The notes: generated from the letters alone by a model not told the origin. A stretch of 64,000 nucleotides of DNA from Psychrosphaera haliotis (GCF_009728465.1 NZ_WOCD01000005.1:248001-312000), one strand, 5' to 3'; shown: positions 10,654 to 20,584, numbered from the stretch's first letter. A program made the numbers and translations.

Positions 10654-12147
10654 ATGTCAAATAACGAAAATAAATATATAAATGGCCAATTCATTAATGG
10701 TGAATGGTTAGCCGGTGAAGGTCACTTAATTGGCTCACTAAACCCAGCAACAGACGAGCTTTTGTGGGAGTCATTAACCGCAACTGCGGAACAAGTTGAT
10801 CAAGCTGTAATGGCAGCAAGAGAAGCTTTTTTACCTTGGGCTGATAAAACAGTTGAAGAACGTCTAGTTATTATTAAACGTTTTGCTGAGCTACTTGGCG
10901 AATATAAAGAGCCAATTGCCCTCGCTATTGCCAAAGAAACAGGCAAGCCGTTATGGGAAACTCGCACTGAAGTTGGTGCAATGATTGGTAAAATCGCCAT
11001 CTCTGAAAAAGCCTATAACGAGCGTACTGGTACTACAGAAAATCCAATGCCTCTTGGTCGTGCTATGTTACGTCACCGTCCACACGGTGTAGTTGCTGTT
11101 TATGGCCCTTACAATTTCCCAGGCCACTTACCAAATGGTCATATTGTTCCGGCTCTAATTGCTGGAAACACTGTTATCTTCAAGCCAAGTGAACTAACAC
11201 CAATGGTTGCTCAAATTACCGTTGAGCTATGGCAAAAAGCAGGCCTTCCTGCTGGCGTACTAAACCTAGTACAAGGTGAAGTAGAAACAGGTAAAGCACT
11301 TGCTAATCACCCGCAAATTGATGGCCTATTCTTTACGGGTAGTTCAGGTACAGGTCATTTACTTCACAAGCAGTTTGCAGCGCAACCTGGTAAAATTTTG
11401 GCATTGGAAATGGGCGGCAACAACCCTCTAATTATCCAAGATGCAAAAAATACCGACGCTGTTGTGCATGACATTATCCAGTCAGCATTTATATCTTCAG
11501 GACAACGTTGTACGTGTGCAAGAAAGTTACTTTTACCTAAAGGTGCTGAAGGCGACGTAGTACTTGCTAAGTTAATTGAAGCAACAAACTCAATTGTTGT
11601 TGGCGATTCTTTAGATGAAGCTTCTGAGCAACCATTCATGGGCTCTATGATTTCTGACAAAGCGGCGCTTGGCATGGTTGCAGCTCAGCAACAGCTAGTT
11701 GATCTGGGCGGTAAAGTTCTTGTTGAACTTACTCACTTAAAAGAAGATACCGGTTTTGTATCACCAGGTATCATCGACTGTACTGATATTGCAGACTTCC
11801 CAGATGATGAGCATTTTGGTCCATTGCTAAAAGTTTTCCGTTTTGATGATTTTGATCAAGCTATTAAAATTGCAAATGATACAAACTACGGTTTGTCAGC
11901 GGGTCTACTGAGCGATGATCAAGAACTGTACAACAAGTTCTTAAGCCGTATTCGTGCAGGTATCGTAAATTGGAACCGTCCAATTACTGGCGCAAGCAGT
12001 GCAGCACCATTTGGTGGCATTGGTCAATCAGGCAACCATAGAGCAAGTGCTTACTATGCTGCTGATTACTGTGCATACCCTGTTGCATCGGTTGAACTTG
12101 AAGAAGTTGCCATGCCAGCAAGCTTAAGCCCCGGCTTAAGCATTTAA
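10654..12147 (+). CDS. astD: N-succinylglutamate 5-semialdehyde dehydrogenase
   Basis: AstD oxidises succinylglutamate semialdehyde to succinylglutamate with NAD+. The 497-residue aldehyde dehydrogenase fold shows the Rossmann loop [13 protein letters not shown], the general-base Glu in ALEMGGNNP and the catalytic Cys in [11 protein letters not shown]. The extended [14 protein letters not shown] motif is characteristic of AstD. It is tightly linked to astA and followed by a terminator. The later genes astB and astE are not in this window, as in Shewanella where they lie elsewhere. Confidence 0.95.
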   Translation: MSNNENKYINGQFINGEWLAGEGHLIGSLNPATDELLWESLTATAEQVDQAVMAAREAFLPWADKTVEERLVIIKRFAELLGEYKEPIALAIAKETGKPLWETRTEVGAMIGKIAISEKAYNERTGTTENPMPLGRAMLRHRPHGVVAVYGPYNFPGHLPNGHIVPALIAGNTVIFKPSELTPMVAQITVELWQKAGLPAGVLNLVQGEVETGKALANHPQIDGLFFTGSSGTGHLLHKQFAAQPGKILALEMGGNNPLIIQDAKNTDAVVHDIIQSAFISSGQRCTCARKLLLPKGAEGDVVLAKLIEATNSIVVGDSLDEASEQPFMGSMISDKAALGMVAAQQQLVDLGGKVLVELTHLKEDTGFVSPGIIDCTDIADFPDDEHFGPLLKVFRFDDFDQAIKIANDTNYGLSAGLLSDDQELYNKFLSRIRAGIVNWNRPITGASSAAPFGGIGQSGNHRASAYYAADYCAYPVASVELEEVAMPASLSPGLSI

Positions 12148-12156
12148 TATAAAAAG

Positions 12157-12178
12157 AAGCGGCTTAGCCGCTTTTTTT
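12157..12178 (+). terminator. Intrinsic terminator after astD
   Basis: AAGCGGC-TTA-GCCGCTT is followed by a T-run, 10 bases past the astD stop. Confidence 0.92.
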
Positions 12179-12226
12179 AAACATCAAATTTGTTTTATCG
12201 TTATTTAGAAGATTCAAGGAACTGTA

Positions 12227-13033
12227 ATGCATACCAACGTAAATGATCTTTTTGACAATATGTGGGCTAAATACCTAACTGTTACTCCTTCAGCTGAAAA
12301 AATTCATGCACTGTTAGGTGAAGGAAATGGTAAGGACGTTATTAATGACCATATTGCTTTGCGAACGTTTAACATCGAAAAAGTTAATCTAGATAAACTC
12401 GCACAACACTTTCTTTCTTTAGGTTACAAAGATGGCGGCGATTATGACTTTGAAGCGAAAAAGCTAAAAGCGAAGCACTTTGAACATCCAGACCCGACGC
12501 AACCAAAAGTATTTATCAGTGAATTATTAGTTGAAGAATTTTCTGAGAATACCCAACGTATTATCAAAGAGTTAGTTGACCAAATTGACGCTTCTTCTGT
12601 TACTGCAGATAACTTCCTGTACTCTGGAACTCAGTGGCAAATTAGTTCAAACGACTATAAAGTGCTGTTAGAAGAAAGTGAGTATGCCGCTTGGATGGCA
12701 GCATGGGGATATATCCCAAACCACTTTACAGTTAGCGTGAACCAACTAACAAAATACGAAACACTAGAAAGTGTAAATCAAACGCTTAAAGATGAAGGTT
12801 TTGTATTAAACACATCGGGTGGCGAAATAAAAGGCTCACCAGAAGTGTTATTAGAGCAATCCTCAACGATGGCTGACAAAGCAACGGTTCCATTTACAGA
12901 CGGTGATGAGCTTGTTCCTAGTTGTTTTTATGAGTTTGCAAAACGTTATGAAGTTTTACCTGGAACGCTATATTCAGGATTTGTTGCAGCTTCTGCAGAT
13001 AAGATCTTTGAAAGTACCAACGTAAAAGGGTAA
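12227..13033 (+). CDS. DUF1338 family protein (2-oxoadipate dioxygenase/decarboxylase-like)
   Basis: This 268-residue protein belongs to the DUF1338 family, a metal-dependent VOC-like fold. Characterised members (HglS/YdcJ) convert 2-oxoadipate to D-2-hydroxyglutarate. Conserved features visible are NDHIALRTF with a candidate metal His near 42, the KHFEHPD segment near 86, FISELLVEEF with a candidate Glu ligand near 101, and the SCFYEFAKRYE segment near the end. It is the short form found beside amino-acid catabolic genes. It follows the AST cluster after a terminator, has its own AAGGA site, and heads a small group with the next two genes. The substrate here is unproven. Confidence 0.8.
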   Translation: MHTNVNDLFDNMWAKYLTVTPSAEKIHALLGEGNGKDVINDHIALRTFNIEKVNLDKLAQHFLSLGYKDGGDYDFEAKKLKAKHFEHPDPTQPKVFISELLVEEFSENTQRIIKELVDQIDASSVTADNFLYSGTQWQISSNDYKVLLEESEYAAWMAAWGYIPNHFTVSVNQLTKYETLESVNQTLKDEGFVLNTSGGEIKGSPEVLLEQSSTMADKATVPFTDGDELVPSCFYEFAKRYEVLPGTLYSGFVAASADKIFESTNVKG

Positions 13034-13067
13034 ATTTAGGGTTTGAGTTGTAAAAAAGGAATATTTT

Positions 13068-13418
13068 ATGGTCACCGATAAAGCCGCATACATCGAATTG
13101 ATGAATTATCTTACTAGTAGTAAAGAAGTTTTTTTAACTTCTACTAGTGAACAAACATTAGATGAGACGCTTGAAGTATTGGTTGAAAATGAAATTGCGA
13201 CTCAAATAATTAACCTATGTAGCCAGCACGACGACCTTGAGACAAATCATAGGTCAATAATTGTTCGTGAGGTAGACGGGATTGTTTACGACATGCAACA
13301 AGTGTTGGCTGATTACTGGCATCAAAATGTGACTCCTAGCCAGGTTGAATTCATTACAGAATTCACCTCGCTAATTAAAAACGTATTCGACAGCGCTATC
13401 GCTGATCTTCTCGACTAA
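13068..13418 (+). CDS. Conserved small protein, DUF3802-like
   Basis: This 116-residue acidic helical protein begins MVTDKAAYIELMNYL and ends KNVFDSAIADLLD. From memory this resembles DUF3802, a family confined to Vibrio and Shewanella-type bacteria; I cannot confirm it by search. An IVREVDGIVYDMQQVLADYW segment is the most conserved-looking part. There is no signal peptide or membrane segment. A strong AAGGA site lies 8 bases before the ATG. It lies 34 bases after the DUF1338 gene and 11 before the OsmC gene, so all three are likely co-transcribed. The function is unknown. Confidence 0.68.
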   Translation: MVTDKAAYIELMNYLTSSKEVFLTSTSEQTLDETLEVLVENEIATQIINLCSQHDDLETNHRSIIVREVDGIVYDMQQVLADYWHQNVTPSQVEFITEFTSLIKNVFDSAIADLLD

Positions 13419-13429
13419 TGGATATTTAA

Positions 13430-13834
13430 ATGAAAGCAAATGTATCATGGCTTGAAGGCATGGCCTTTGAAGGAAAAACTGAATCTGGTCATAAAGTTGT
13501 TTTAGATGGCAACAATCCAGGTACTGCTCCAAGCCCAATGGAGATGGTATTACTATCTGCTGCAACTTGTAGTGCGATAGATGTAGTTTCAATACTGGAA
13601 AAAGCGCGCCAAAGCGTGAAAAACGTTGAAGTCGACATCGATGCAGAACGAGCTGAAACCGTACCAAAAGTATTCACTAAAATTCATTTAACTTTTATTG
13701 TGACAGGCACGGACGTATCAGCAAACCATGTTGAACGTGCAGTAAGGTTATCTGCCGATAAATACTGCTCAGTGGCAAAAATGTTGGAAGCTAGCGTTGA
13801 AATTAGCCATAGCTTTGAAATTAAAGAAATTTAA
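13430..13834 (+). CDS. OsmC family protein (YhfA-like)
   Basis: This 134-residue member of the OsmC/Ohr fold is of the YhfA type. The two redox-type cysteines of the fold are visible in AATCSAIDVVSILEK (near residue 47) and SADKYCSVAKML (near 109). The GNNPGTAPSPMEMVL segment is typical of the family. OsmC and Ohr proteins reduce organic hydroperoxides, but the YhfA branch has no proven substrate. The gene follows the DUF3802-like gene by 11 bases and is followed by a hairpin at 13843. Confidence 0.85.
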   Translation: MKANVSWLEGMAFEGKTESGHKVVLDGNNPGTAPSPMEMVLLSAATCSAIDVVSILEKARQSVKNVEVDIDAERAETVPKVFTKIHLTFIVTGTDVSANHVERAVRLSADKYCSVAKMLEASVEISHSFEIKEI

Positions 13835-13842
13835 AACTATCT

Positions 13843-13864
13843 CGCCAATGCCTTCTTATTGGCG
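13843..13864 (+). terminator. Hairpin after the OsmC gene, possible terminator
   Basis: CGCCAAT pairs with ATTGGCG around an 8-nt loop, 8 bases after the stop. Only a mixed TAATTGATT follows, not a clean T-run, so it may be a weak terminator or an end-protecting hairpin. Confidence 0.5.
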
Positions 13865-13977
13865 TAATTGATTCCTACATAATTTACTTCTATAGTTTTA
13901 AAAATAATTTTGCGATAGCGGCGGTTTGATTTATCATCCGCCCCTTAATTTACCCACACCTATTAAGGAATTGTTAG

Positions 13978-14772
13978 TTGGAATCTAAACTTAAACTTCA
14001 CGGTTTTAACAACTTAACAAAGAGCTTAGGCTTTTGTATTTATGATGTTTGTTACGCACAAACAGAAGCTCAACGCCAAGAGTACATTGAGTATATTGAT
14101 GAGCAGTATAACGCCGACCGTTTGACCGACATACTTTCAGAAGTATGCGATATTATTGGCGCAAATGTATTAAACGTAGCTCGTCAAGATTATGAGCCTC
14201 AAGGTGCCTCTGTAACCATTCTTGTTAGTGAAGAAGAGATTAAGTCGCCTGACGAAGTGGACCAAAGTGAAACGCCAGGACCCATTCCAGAGAGCGTTGT
14301 TAGTCATTTAGATAAAAGTCATATCTGTGTTCATACTTACCCGGAAATTCACCCTAATGATGGTATCTGTACATTTCGAGCTGATATCGAAGTGTCTACT
14401 TGTGGGGTTATTTCACCACTAAAAGCGTTGAACTACTTAATTCATGCTTTAGAGTCTGACATTGTAACTTTAGATTATCGTGTTCGTGGTTTTACTCGCG
14501 ACACTGAAGGTAACAAGCATTATATTGATCATGAAATTAACTCTATTCAAAACTTTATCGGCGACGATATTTTAGATCAATACGACATGATTGATGTGAA
14601 CGTTTACCAAGAGAATATGTTCCATACAAAAATGATGATTAAAGACAACGATCTTAATAATTATCTATTTGGTATCAGTACTGAAGAGTTAACTGACGCA
14701 CAGCAGGACGAAATTAGAGACAAGTTACGCAAAGAGATGCAAGAAATTTTCTATGCACGAAATATGGCGTAA
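13978..14772 (+). CDS. speD: S-adenosylmethionine decarboxylase proenzyme
   Basis: SpeD makes decarboxylated SAM, the aminopropyl donor for spermidine. The 264-residue protein is the same length as E. coli SpeD and near-collinear with it, from [20 protein letters not shown] to YARNMA. The self-cleavage site that creates the pyruvoyl cofactor is Lys113-Ser114 in [14 protein letters not shown]. The start codon is TTG at 13978, with AAGGA 8 bases upstream; no ATG would give the conserved N-terminus. No speE lies beside it in this window. A short terminator follows. Confidence 0.95.
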   Translation: MESKLKLHGFNNLTKSLGFCIYDVCYAQTEAQRQEYIEYIDEQYNADRLTDILSEVCDIIGANVLNVARQDYEPQGASVTILVSEEEIKSPDEVDQSETPGPIPESVVSHLDKSHICVHTYPEIHPNDGICTFRADIEVSTCGVISPLKALNYLIHALESDIVTLDYRVRGFTRDTEGNKHYIDHEINSIQNFIGDDILDQYDMIDVNVYQENMFHTKMMIKDNDLNNYLFGISTEELTDAQQDEIRDKLRKEMQEIFYARNMA

Positions 14773-14796
14773 TATAAAAACTAACAAAAGTTAAAG

Positions 14797-14817
14797 CGGC
14801 CTTAGTGCCGTTTTTTT
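14797..14817 (+). terminator. Short terminator after speD
   Basis: CGGC pairs with GCCG around a 6-nt loop, and seven T follow. The stem is short but the T-run is clean. Confidence 0.6.
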
Positions 14818-14835
14818 ATGTCAAAAAGGTGATCA

Positions 14836-15252
14836 ATGTTTTCTATAAAAATCCAACCTCGTTTTCAAGAAACCGATGCGTTAGCTCATATCAATAATAC
14901 GGTCATTCCTGTGTGGTTTGAAAGTGCTAGGCCAGGTATTTTTAAGATCTTTAATCCTGAGCAAGACCTTGAGCAATGGAATTTAATCATTGCTAAGATT
15001 GAAGTGAATTATATTGCACAAATCCATTATAAACACGAAGTAGAAATTAGAACTCATGTCAGTAAACTTGGCCGTTCTTCTTTAAATATACTGCAAGAAG
15101 TGTGGCAAGAGGGGAAACGTGTAGCTTGGGGTGAATGCGTTATGGTAAAGTTTGATTATTCAACCAACTCCTCATCTGCTATTAATGACAACGAACGAGA
15201 GCAATTAGAAGTCCACTTAGTGGATAAAGAGCAACTATTGGCGCTGAGCTAA
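14836..15252 (+). CDS. Acyl-CoA thioesterase, 4HBT family
   Basis: This 138-residue hotdog-fold protein is of the YbgC/4-hydroxybenzoyl-CoA thioesterase type. The family's N-terminal active-site pattern is seen as RFQETDALAHINNTVIPVW, with the catalytic Asp near residue 13 and the His-Ile-Asn-Asn turn. AKIEVNYIAQIHYKHEVEI forms the expected central strand. The substrate cannot be told. AAGGTGA precedes the ATG. Its last 18 bases overlap the end of the convergent GGDEF/EAL gene, so the two 3' ends share sequence. Confidence 0.82.
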   Translation: MFSIKIQPRFQETDALAHINNTVIPVWFESARPGIFKIFNPEQDLEQWNLIIAKIEVNYIAQIHYKHEVEIRTHVSKLGRSSLNILQEVWQEGKRVAWGECVMVKFDYSTNSSSAINDNEREQLEVHLVDKEQLLALS

Positions 15253-17487
15253 ATGCGTACTGTGCCATTTAAGATACTCATCAAATGGCAGAGGCTTTGC
15301 AAAGTGATAACCTTGAAGTACATCAATGCCACGCTCTTTTAATAATGTAGCTTGCTTATCACTTTCAACGCCTTCAGCAACCACCTTCATATTTAGGTTT
15401 TTAGCTAAGTTAATAATGGTTTCCACAATACTCAAGCCCGAAGGATCTAACATTCTGTCAACAAATGATTTGTCAATTTTCAGCTCGTGTACAGGAAAAG
15501 CATGTAAATTAGATAAGTTTGAATATCCAGTACCAAAGTCATCTATGGAAAAAGTAAATCCCTTGTCGGATATCTCTGTCATTTGCTGAGCTGTTTTTGC
15601 AATGTCATGGGACAACATGCTCTCAGTGATCTCTAAGGTTACTCTACTGGCCGCGATTCCAAATTGATCAATAGTTGATTCTAAAGACTGTTTAAAGTTG
15701 GAAGCTCGAAACTGAGAGTGACTTATGTTTATCGACAACTTAAAATCAGCCGGTATGGATGAAGTACTTTCAAGCTCCATCAGTAGCTTACAAATATCTT
15801 CTAAAACAATATCTTGTAAACTTTGAATTAAACCAAATTGCTCAGCAATGGAAATAAACTCATCTGGTGGGATCATTCCTTTTGTTGGGTGTATCCAACG
15901 TATTAACGCTTCAGCGCCGGTAACTTCACCGTTTCCATTTAGTTGCGGTTGGAAAAACGCACAAAAGTCTCTATTTTCTATTGCTGTTGATATCTCAGAT
16001 TCAAATGTAAGTTGTCGTTCTAACAAGGTTTGTTGTTTAGGATCGTAATAGCTATAGCTATTTCCACCTTTACGTTTTGAATTATACATGGCGGTATCGG
16101 CAAACTTCATCACATTTTGGGCGTCAGTGCAGCCGTCTATAATACAAATCCCAATACTGCAGGAAACCTGGAATACCAATTCTTCTATTTGAAACTTCTC
16201 TTGGAAAGACTCTTGAACTTTTTTAGCCACCATCGCTACTTCAGACTGTGCTTGTTCAATAGTTCTACCGGTATTTTCCACAAGAATAACAAACTCATCA
16301 CCACCAATTCTCGACAGAACATCAGACTTGCGTAAACTTATTCTTAATCGCTCGGATACATCCTTTAAAAGTTTATCTCCCGCAGAGTGCCCTAATGAGT
16401 CGTTAATACGTTTAAATTCATCTAAATCTAAGAATAATATCGCTCCAAACTCATTAGACACTGATTTACTTTTTACCGCCAATTCTAAACGCTCGTTAAA
16501 CATTCTTCGATTAGGCAGTTGAGTCAATGGGTCGAAATAGGCTAGTTCTTTGACTTTTTTCTGGATTTGTTTTGCGGTGGTGACATCTCTAGCCATCCAC
16601 AGTACATGTTTTGCCGACTCTTTCTCGTCCACGTTATAGTGTATAGGGGTTATTCGTCCTTCAAATAGCGCGACTCCATTTTCACCTTCAATAGAATACT
16701 CATACTCTTGAGTTTCGTCGGTTTTAAGCGCAGTAGTTATAACGTTCATTATCTTCTTTGCGTCATCAGCCGGAAATATATCGTTCACATTTTTGTTAAT
16801 GATTTCCGTCGCAGATATGTACGTTAAGTTACTTGGAGAGCCATGCACATCCTCATATACACCTGTTTCGTCGATAATAAGCGCCAAGTCTGGCATTACT
16901 TTTACAAATGCTTGAAACTTTTCATTACTTTTTTTCAGAGAATCGAATTGCAACTCAGACTTTTGTCTAAGCCTAACGGCAATTAATACAGCAGAAGCCA
17001 ATTGACTATAAAATCTTATGAACTCAGTTTGTCTGGGGCTTACGTATAGCTTTTCTTTTGAGAAAATAACTAACAGGCCAATAAGCTCGTTCTTATCAAT
17101 AAGGGGAACATCAACACTAAATAACAGGCTATTTTTTTCAATTGTTTGGGTATCTGGTGCAGTAAGCTGTTCAATTTCAAAGGAACGGTGGTTTAATAAA
17201 TCTTTATTTTTCAACTCACTTACAGACGAATGATCGTAACCAAAATGACTTAGTGGAGTATCGTCTAAGTCGTTTAGAGATTGAATATGATTGTGTGGGC
17301 AAGCGACTATATATAAATTGCTTTTTATAACTTCAAAAACCGCGCATTGAATATCGCTAAAGCCAGATACTAGCTCTAAATTTTGGCAAATTTTATTCAA
17401 AATAGCTTCATCAGACTGACCATTAGCTATCTCGGACAAAATGTTAACATCTTGAAATAACAAACTATTAAGTTGTTCAATATTCAC
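15235..17487 (-). CDS. Cytoplasmic GAF-PAS-GGDEF-EAL c-di-GMP enzyme
   Basis: This 750-residue protein has a GAF-like sensor (about 15-165), a PAS domain (about 190-305), GGDEF (about 315-480) and EAL (about 490-740). No membrane segment is seen. The cyclase motif is intact as RIGGDEFVIL, and an RxxD inhibitory site (RKSD) sits five residues before it. The phosphodiesterase motifs are also intact: EALIRW, the NISHSQF and EITES metal-binding segments, DDFGTGYS and KIDKSFV. It could therefore both make and degrade c-di-GMP, with PAS/GAF ligands deciding the balance. Neighbours give no clue to its pathway. Confidence 0.93.
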   Translation of the reverse strand: MNIEQLNSLLFQDVNILSEIANGQSDEAILNKICQNLELVSGFSDIQCAVFEVIKSNLYIVACPHNHIQSLNDLDDTPLSHFGYDHSSVSELKNKDLLNHRSFEIEQLTAPDTQTIEKNSLLFSVDVPLIDKNELIGLLVIFSKEKLYVSPRQTEFIRFYSQLASAVLIAVRLRQKSELQFDSLKKSNEKFQAFVKVMPDLALIIDETGVYEDVHGSPSNLTYISATEIINKNVNDIFPADDAKKIMNVITTALKTDETQEYEYSIEGENGVALFEGRITPIHYNVDEKESAKHVLWMARDVTTAKQIQKKVKELAYFDPLTQLPNRRMFNERLELAVKSKSVSNEFGAILFLDLDEFKRINDSLGHSAGDKLLKDVSERLRISLRKSDVLSRIGGDEFVILVENTGRTIEQAQSEVAMVAKKVQESFQEKFQIEELVFQVSCSIGICIIDGCTDAQNVMKFADTAMYNSKRKGGNSYSYYDPKQQTLLERQLTFESEISTAIENRDFCAFFQPQLNGNGEVTGAEALIRWIHPTKGMIPPDEFISIAEQFGLIQSLQDIVLEDICKLLMELESTSSIPADFKLSINISHSQFRASNFKQSLESTIDQFGIAASRVTLEITESMLSHDIAKTAQQMTEISDKGFTFSIDDFGTGYSNLSNLHAFPVHELKIDKSFVDRMLDPSGLSIVETIINLAKNLNMKVVAEGVESDKQATLLKERGIDVLQGYHFAKPLPFDEYLKWHSTHLAQRQ

Positions 17488-17555
17488 GAATTACTATTGG
17501 ACCATTTCGACTTTCCATACCATGATTGTATTGCACTATTAGCGAGTGTCAACGT

Positions 17556-17969
17556 CTAAAAAAGAGCCTTATCTATAGAACCAACGGCATTCTCTTCAAT
17601 AGCTCGCTGCCTTTCAGCTTCAGTAAGTATTCCAACTAAAGGCGTTCGCCTTCTATATTTTTTCATTTGATGCGAGTCTTCAAGAATGGCATTTTTAAAG
17701 GCAATTGAATCATCAATTACCTCTAACACACTAAGCCAAGTCAGATACTCTCCATACCTCATACGGCCTGAATTTCTGCGGCTATCTAGGGTATTCTGTA
17801 TTTGTTCTAGGTAGCTTCTGTCGCCTTTTTCATTAGCAGCAATTAATTTATCTGCGATGGCTGCATGTATCACCAAGACTTGCTTGTCGATTAAGGCTTC
17901 TTTAAAGCCTCCTTTCGAAGAGTGTGTAACGCGACTTTGTCTATTTGAGTTTAGTTGTCGTTTGTACAC
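17556..17969 (-). CDS. Conserved hypothetical protein
   Basis: This is a 137-residue basic N-terminal, helical protein without signal peptide or membrane segment. The central DSRRNSGRMRYGEYLTWLSV and a C-terminal MKKYRRRTPLVGILTEAER are its most distinctive stretches. I do not recognise the family. The start is GTG at 17969 with AGGAG six bases upstream. It lies between the GGDEF/EAL gene and the MFS gene on the same strand, just after a 7-bp tandem repeat. No function is proposed. Confidence 0.6.
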   Translation of the reverse strand: MYKRQLNSNRQSRVTHSSKGGFKEALIDKQVLVIHAAIADKLIAANEKGDRSYLEQIQNTLDSRRNSGRMRYGEYLTWLSVLEVIDDSIAFKNAILEDSHQMKKYRRRTPLVGILTEAERQRAIEENAVGSIDKALF

Positions 17970-17990
17970 AATTTCTCCTCACCAGTCATC

Positions 17991-18025
17991 AATCGTCAAT
18001 CGTTAATCGTTAATCGTTAATCATC
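17991..18025. repeat. Five-copy 7-bp tandem repeat (AATCGTT type)
   Basis: Five consecutive 7-mers read AATCGTC, AATCGTT, AATCGTT, AATCGTT, AATCATC. They lie in the short gap between the MFS gene and the hypothetical gene, just upstream of the latter's ribosome site. The copy number may vary between strains. Confidence 0.85.
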
Positions 18026-18035
18026 ATATGCTTTA

Positions 18036-19213
18036 CTAGTCCGTACTTACTTTGTTAGAAAAGCGAAAAGGTTTAGATTCTGTTGGCACAAGAGGAATAA
18101 GTTGGCTTGCGACAAGACTACATACAGCAAAGCCCGCGCCTATCATAAATACTAATGTGCTTGAATATAGCCATACCATGCCAAGTAAAACAGGAATTAT
18201 AACTGCTGCAATATGATTAATAGTGAAACTGACAGAGGCAGTTGCCGCGATGTCTTTTTGATCCGCTATTTTCTGGAAATATGTTTTTATGGCAATGGCC
18301 AAAGCAAAAAACATATGATCAATTACGTATAGCGCAGCTGCGAGCTCAGCCGTTTCTACCAAGGCATAACCGACAAATACAAAAATCAATCCAACATACT
18401 CAAATGTTAAAGCTTTTCGTTCGCCTATTTTGCCAACCCATTGTCCAATTTTGCTAGCAAATAACAGGTTGAATATATAGTTAATACCAAACAAGAGGCT
18501 AATTTCACCTACCGAGTAGCCAAACTTTTCTACCATCATAAAGCCAGCAAATACCATAAATATCTGTCGTCTTGCGCCACTTAAAAAGGTGAGGACGTAA
18601 TATAATGCGTAGTTCTTCTTCAAAACTATTTTTTTAGTTTGTACATGCGGCTGTTCATACGTTGGAAAGCCAAAATAAAGCAATACGGTGACCAAAAAGC
18701 CTATTCCACCAGCGAGTAAATAGGTTGTCTTGTATGAAACATCAAACCAATCCATCAATAGCCAAATCCCGCCAAACGCTAATAAGGATGCAAAGGACTT
18801 CATTGCCAACGCTTTACCTAAAAAGTGCGCCGACTCTTTTTTATCAACCCACTGCAAGGTTAAACTTTGCTGTGTAGTTTCGTAGTAATGAAAGCCAACC
18901 GACATAATAAACGTAGTGGCATATAGCCCATATTCTGTTGGGAAATAGCCTGTGAAAACGCGACACCAATACTGAGCACGCCAATAGAATAAATGGCAAA
19001 GCGTTGTTCTTTGATAAAGGCTAGAATATAAATAGCGGTAAATGCCAAAAAGCCTGGAATTTCTCTAATTGATTGCAGCAGCCCAATTTCAGCCCCAGTA
19101 AAAGCGGCTTTTTCAATAACAAAGTTATTTAACAGCGTGGCCCACACTGAAAACACAAATGGCAAAATAAATGCCATGGCCAATAAAAAAATTTTAGGGC
19201 TAAGACGGTTCAC
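18036..19213 (-). CDS. MFS transporter (one apparent frameshift)
   Basis: The two halves join into one 392-residue major facilitator protein with about twelve hydrophobic segments. The N-terminal frame (from 19213) gives MNRLSPKIFLLAMAFILPF through GVLSIGVAF. The other frame continues as TGYFPTEYGLYATTFIMSVG and runs to 18036. The break fits one lost base in the A4 run at 18955-18958 (T-run in the gene). A FHYYETTQQSLTLQWVDKKE loop after the fourth segment is typical of one uncharacterised MFS subgroup. The substrate is unknown. I read the break as a base-call error because similar breaks hit essential genes in this window. Confidence 0.75.
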
Positions 19214-19357
19214 TGCAACTCCAGGAGTTAGTTAATGCTAGGTAATATTATGGGTTTTATTTGTATGCTCTATTTTGGCATAACTCAGATAACCTTTGGC
19301 TATACTGTACTTATACCTTAGTTATAACCTCGTTACTTCGCTGTTTAGTTCGGTTAC

Positions 19358-19382
19358 AAAAAAGCCGCGACATAATCACGGC
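19358..19382 (-). terminator. Intrinsic terminator after ppaC
   Basis: On the minus strand GCCGTGA pairs with TCGCGGC (one G-U pair), followed by six T. It lies 48 bases past the ppaC stop. Confidence 0.8.
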
Positions 19383-19429
19383 TCTTTCAATACTCAACAA
19401 ACGTTTAAACGCTTATTGATTAAAACCCA

Positions 19430-20350
19430 TTACTTAAAGGAGTCTTGTAACGGCGGAACTACCTGCTTTTTACGACTTAAAATGCCGTCAATCCAAACAC
19501 GATTCTCAGTCAGCGTTACATCAAATGCTTTTTCTATTACGCTAGTATCATCTGAAACGACCAATAATTCTGATCCTTCTTTCATGATATCTGTTAGCAA
19601 CAAGATAACCGAGTGACGGTTGCCTTCTTCTTTTAAAGACTGCAGATCAGCATGTAAGCCATCTTTCATTTCGTCAAGCATTGCTAAGTCAATAACTTCC
19701 AATTGACCGATACCAACTAGCTGCCCTTTCATATTAAAGTCTTTAAAGTCTCTTAATACTAGGTCACGCGCTGGCGTACCTTCTACCGCAGACTTAACCT
19801 TAAACATATCCATGCCTAGTTCTTGGTAATCTTCAATACCAGCAATTTCAGCGAGTGCTTCAACACATTTTTTATCAGCAGTTGTACACGTTGGTGATTT
19901 AAATAAAACCGTATCACTTAAAATAGCCATCATCATTGCACCAGCAATGTCTTTAGGAATTTCGATGCCTTCAAAGTCATACATCATTTTAATAATAGTA
20001 TTAGTACAACCTACAGGGCGGATCCAACACTCTAGTGGCGTTGATGTAGTGATATCACCCAATTTATGATGATCAATAATGCCCAAAATAGTCGCATCAT
20101 CAATATCGTCAGGTCCTTGAACACGGTCAGAGTGATCAACAATATATAAACTTTCGCCTGCATAGCTTAATTTTAATTCTGGTTTTTCAAAACCAAAACG
20201 GTCAAGTATGAACATAGTTTCTGGCGATAGTTCACCTAAACGAGCAGGTACTGTTGGCTCACCCAATTCAGTTTTTAAATAAGACAATGCGATAGCTGAA
20301 CAAATTGAGTCCGAATCTGGAACCTTGTGGCCCACTACATAATTTGGCAT
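19430..20350 (-). CDS. ppaC: Manganese-dependent inorganic pyrophosphatase (family II)
   Basis: This 306-residue DHH-family enzyme hydrolyses pyrophosphate to two phosphates, pulling biosynthetic reactions forward. Metal-binding motifs are in place: GHKVPDSDSICSA at residue 7, YIVDHSD near 70 and the DHH signature IIDHHKLGD near 92. The C-terminal DHHA2 domain ends with the substrate-binding SRKKQVVP segment. Family II enzymes prefer Mn or Co and are scattered among marine gammaproteobacteria in place of, or beside, the ordinary Ppa. It is followed by a terminator and stands apart from fbp by 234 bases. Confidence 0.95.
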   Translation of the reverse strand: MPNYVVGHKVPDSDSICSAIALSYLKTELGEPTVPARLGELSPETMFILDRFGFEKPELKLSYAGESLYIVDHSDRVQGPDDIDDATILGIIDHHKLGDITTSTPLECWIRPVGCTNTIIKMMYDFEGIEIPKDIAGAMMMAILSDTVLFKSPTCTTADKKCVEALAEIAGIEDYQELGMDMFKVKSAVEGTPARDLVLRDFKDFNMKGQLVGIGQLEVIDLAMLDEMKDGLHADLQSLKEEGNRHSVILLLTDIMKEGSELLVVSDDTSVIEKAFDVTLTENRVWIDGILSRKKQVVPPLQDSFK

Positions 20351-20584
20351 AGAACACCTTTAAATCGTTGATTTTTAAGCCGCTGCCTAATGACTTTACA
20401 AAAACAAAAGGCGCTGCGATAAATGATAGTTTTGATGGCGTGAATTATAACCAAACCAGCGTAGAATTCGAGTGTGAATTAGCGAAATTCTATATTTACT
20501 CGTTGTAACTAAAAATGAGGAAAAACCAAGGTGACGTATTCATTGCTCAAATACGCCACCCTGATTTTGAGGAACGCGGTTTAA

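Noticed and set aside
17942..17969. The hypothetical protein begins MYKRQ, a known trace of transposase-adapter sequence in assemblies.
   Set aside because: The DNA reads GTGTACAAACGACAA, which differs from the mosaic-end sequence at several bases. A good AGGAG ribosome site precedes it.
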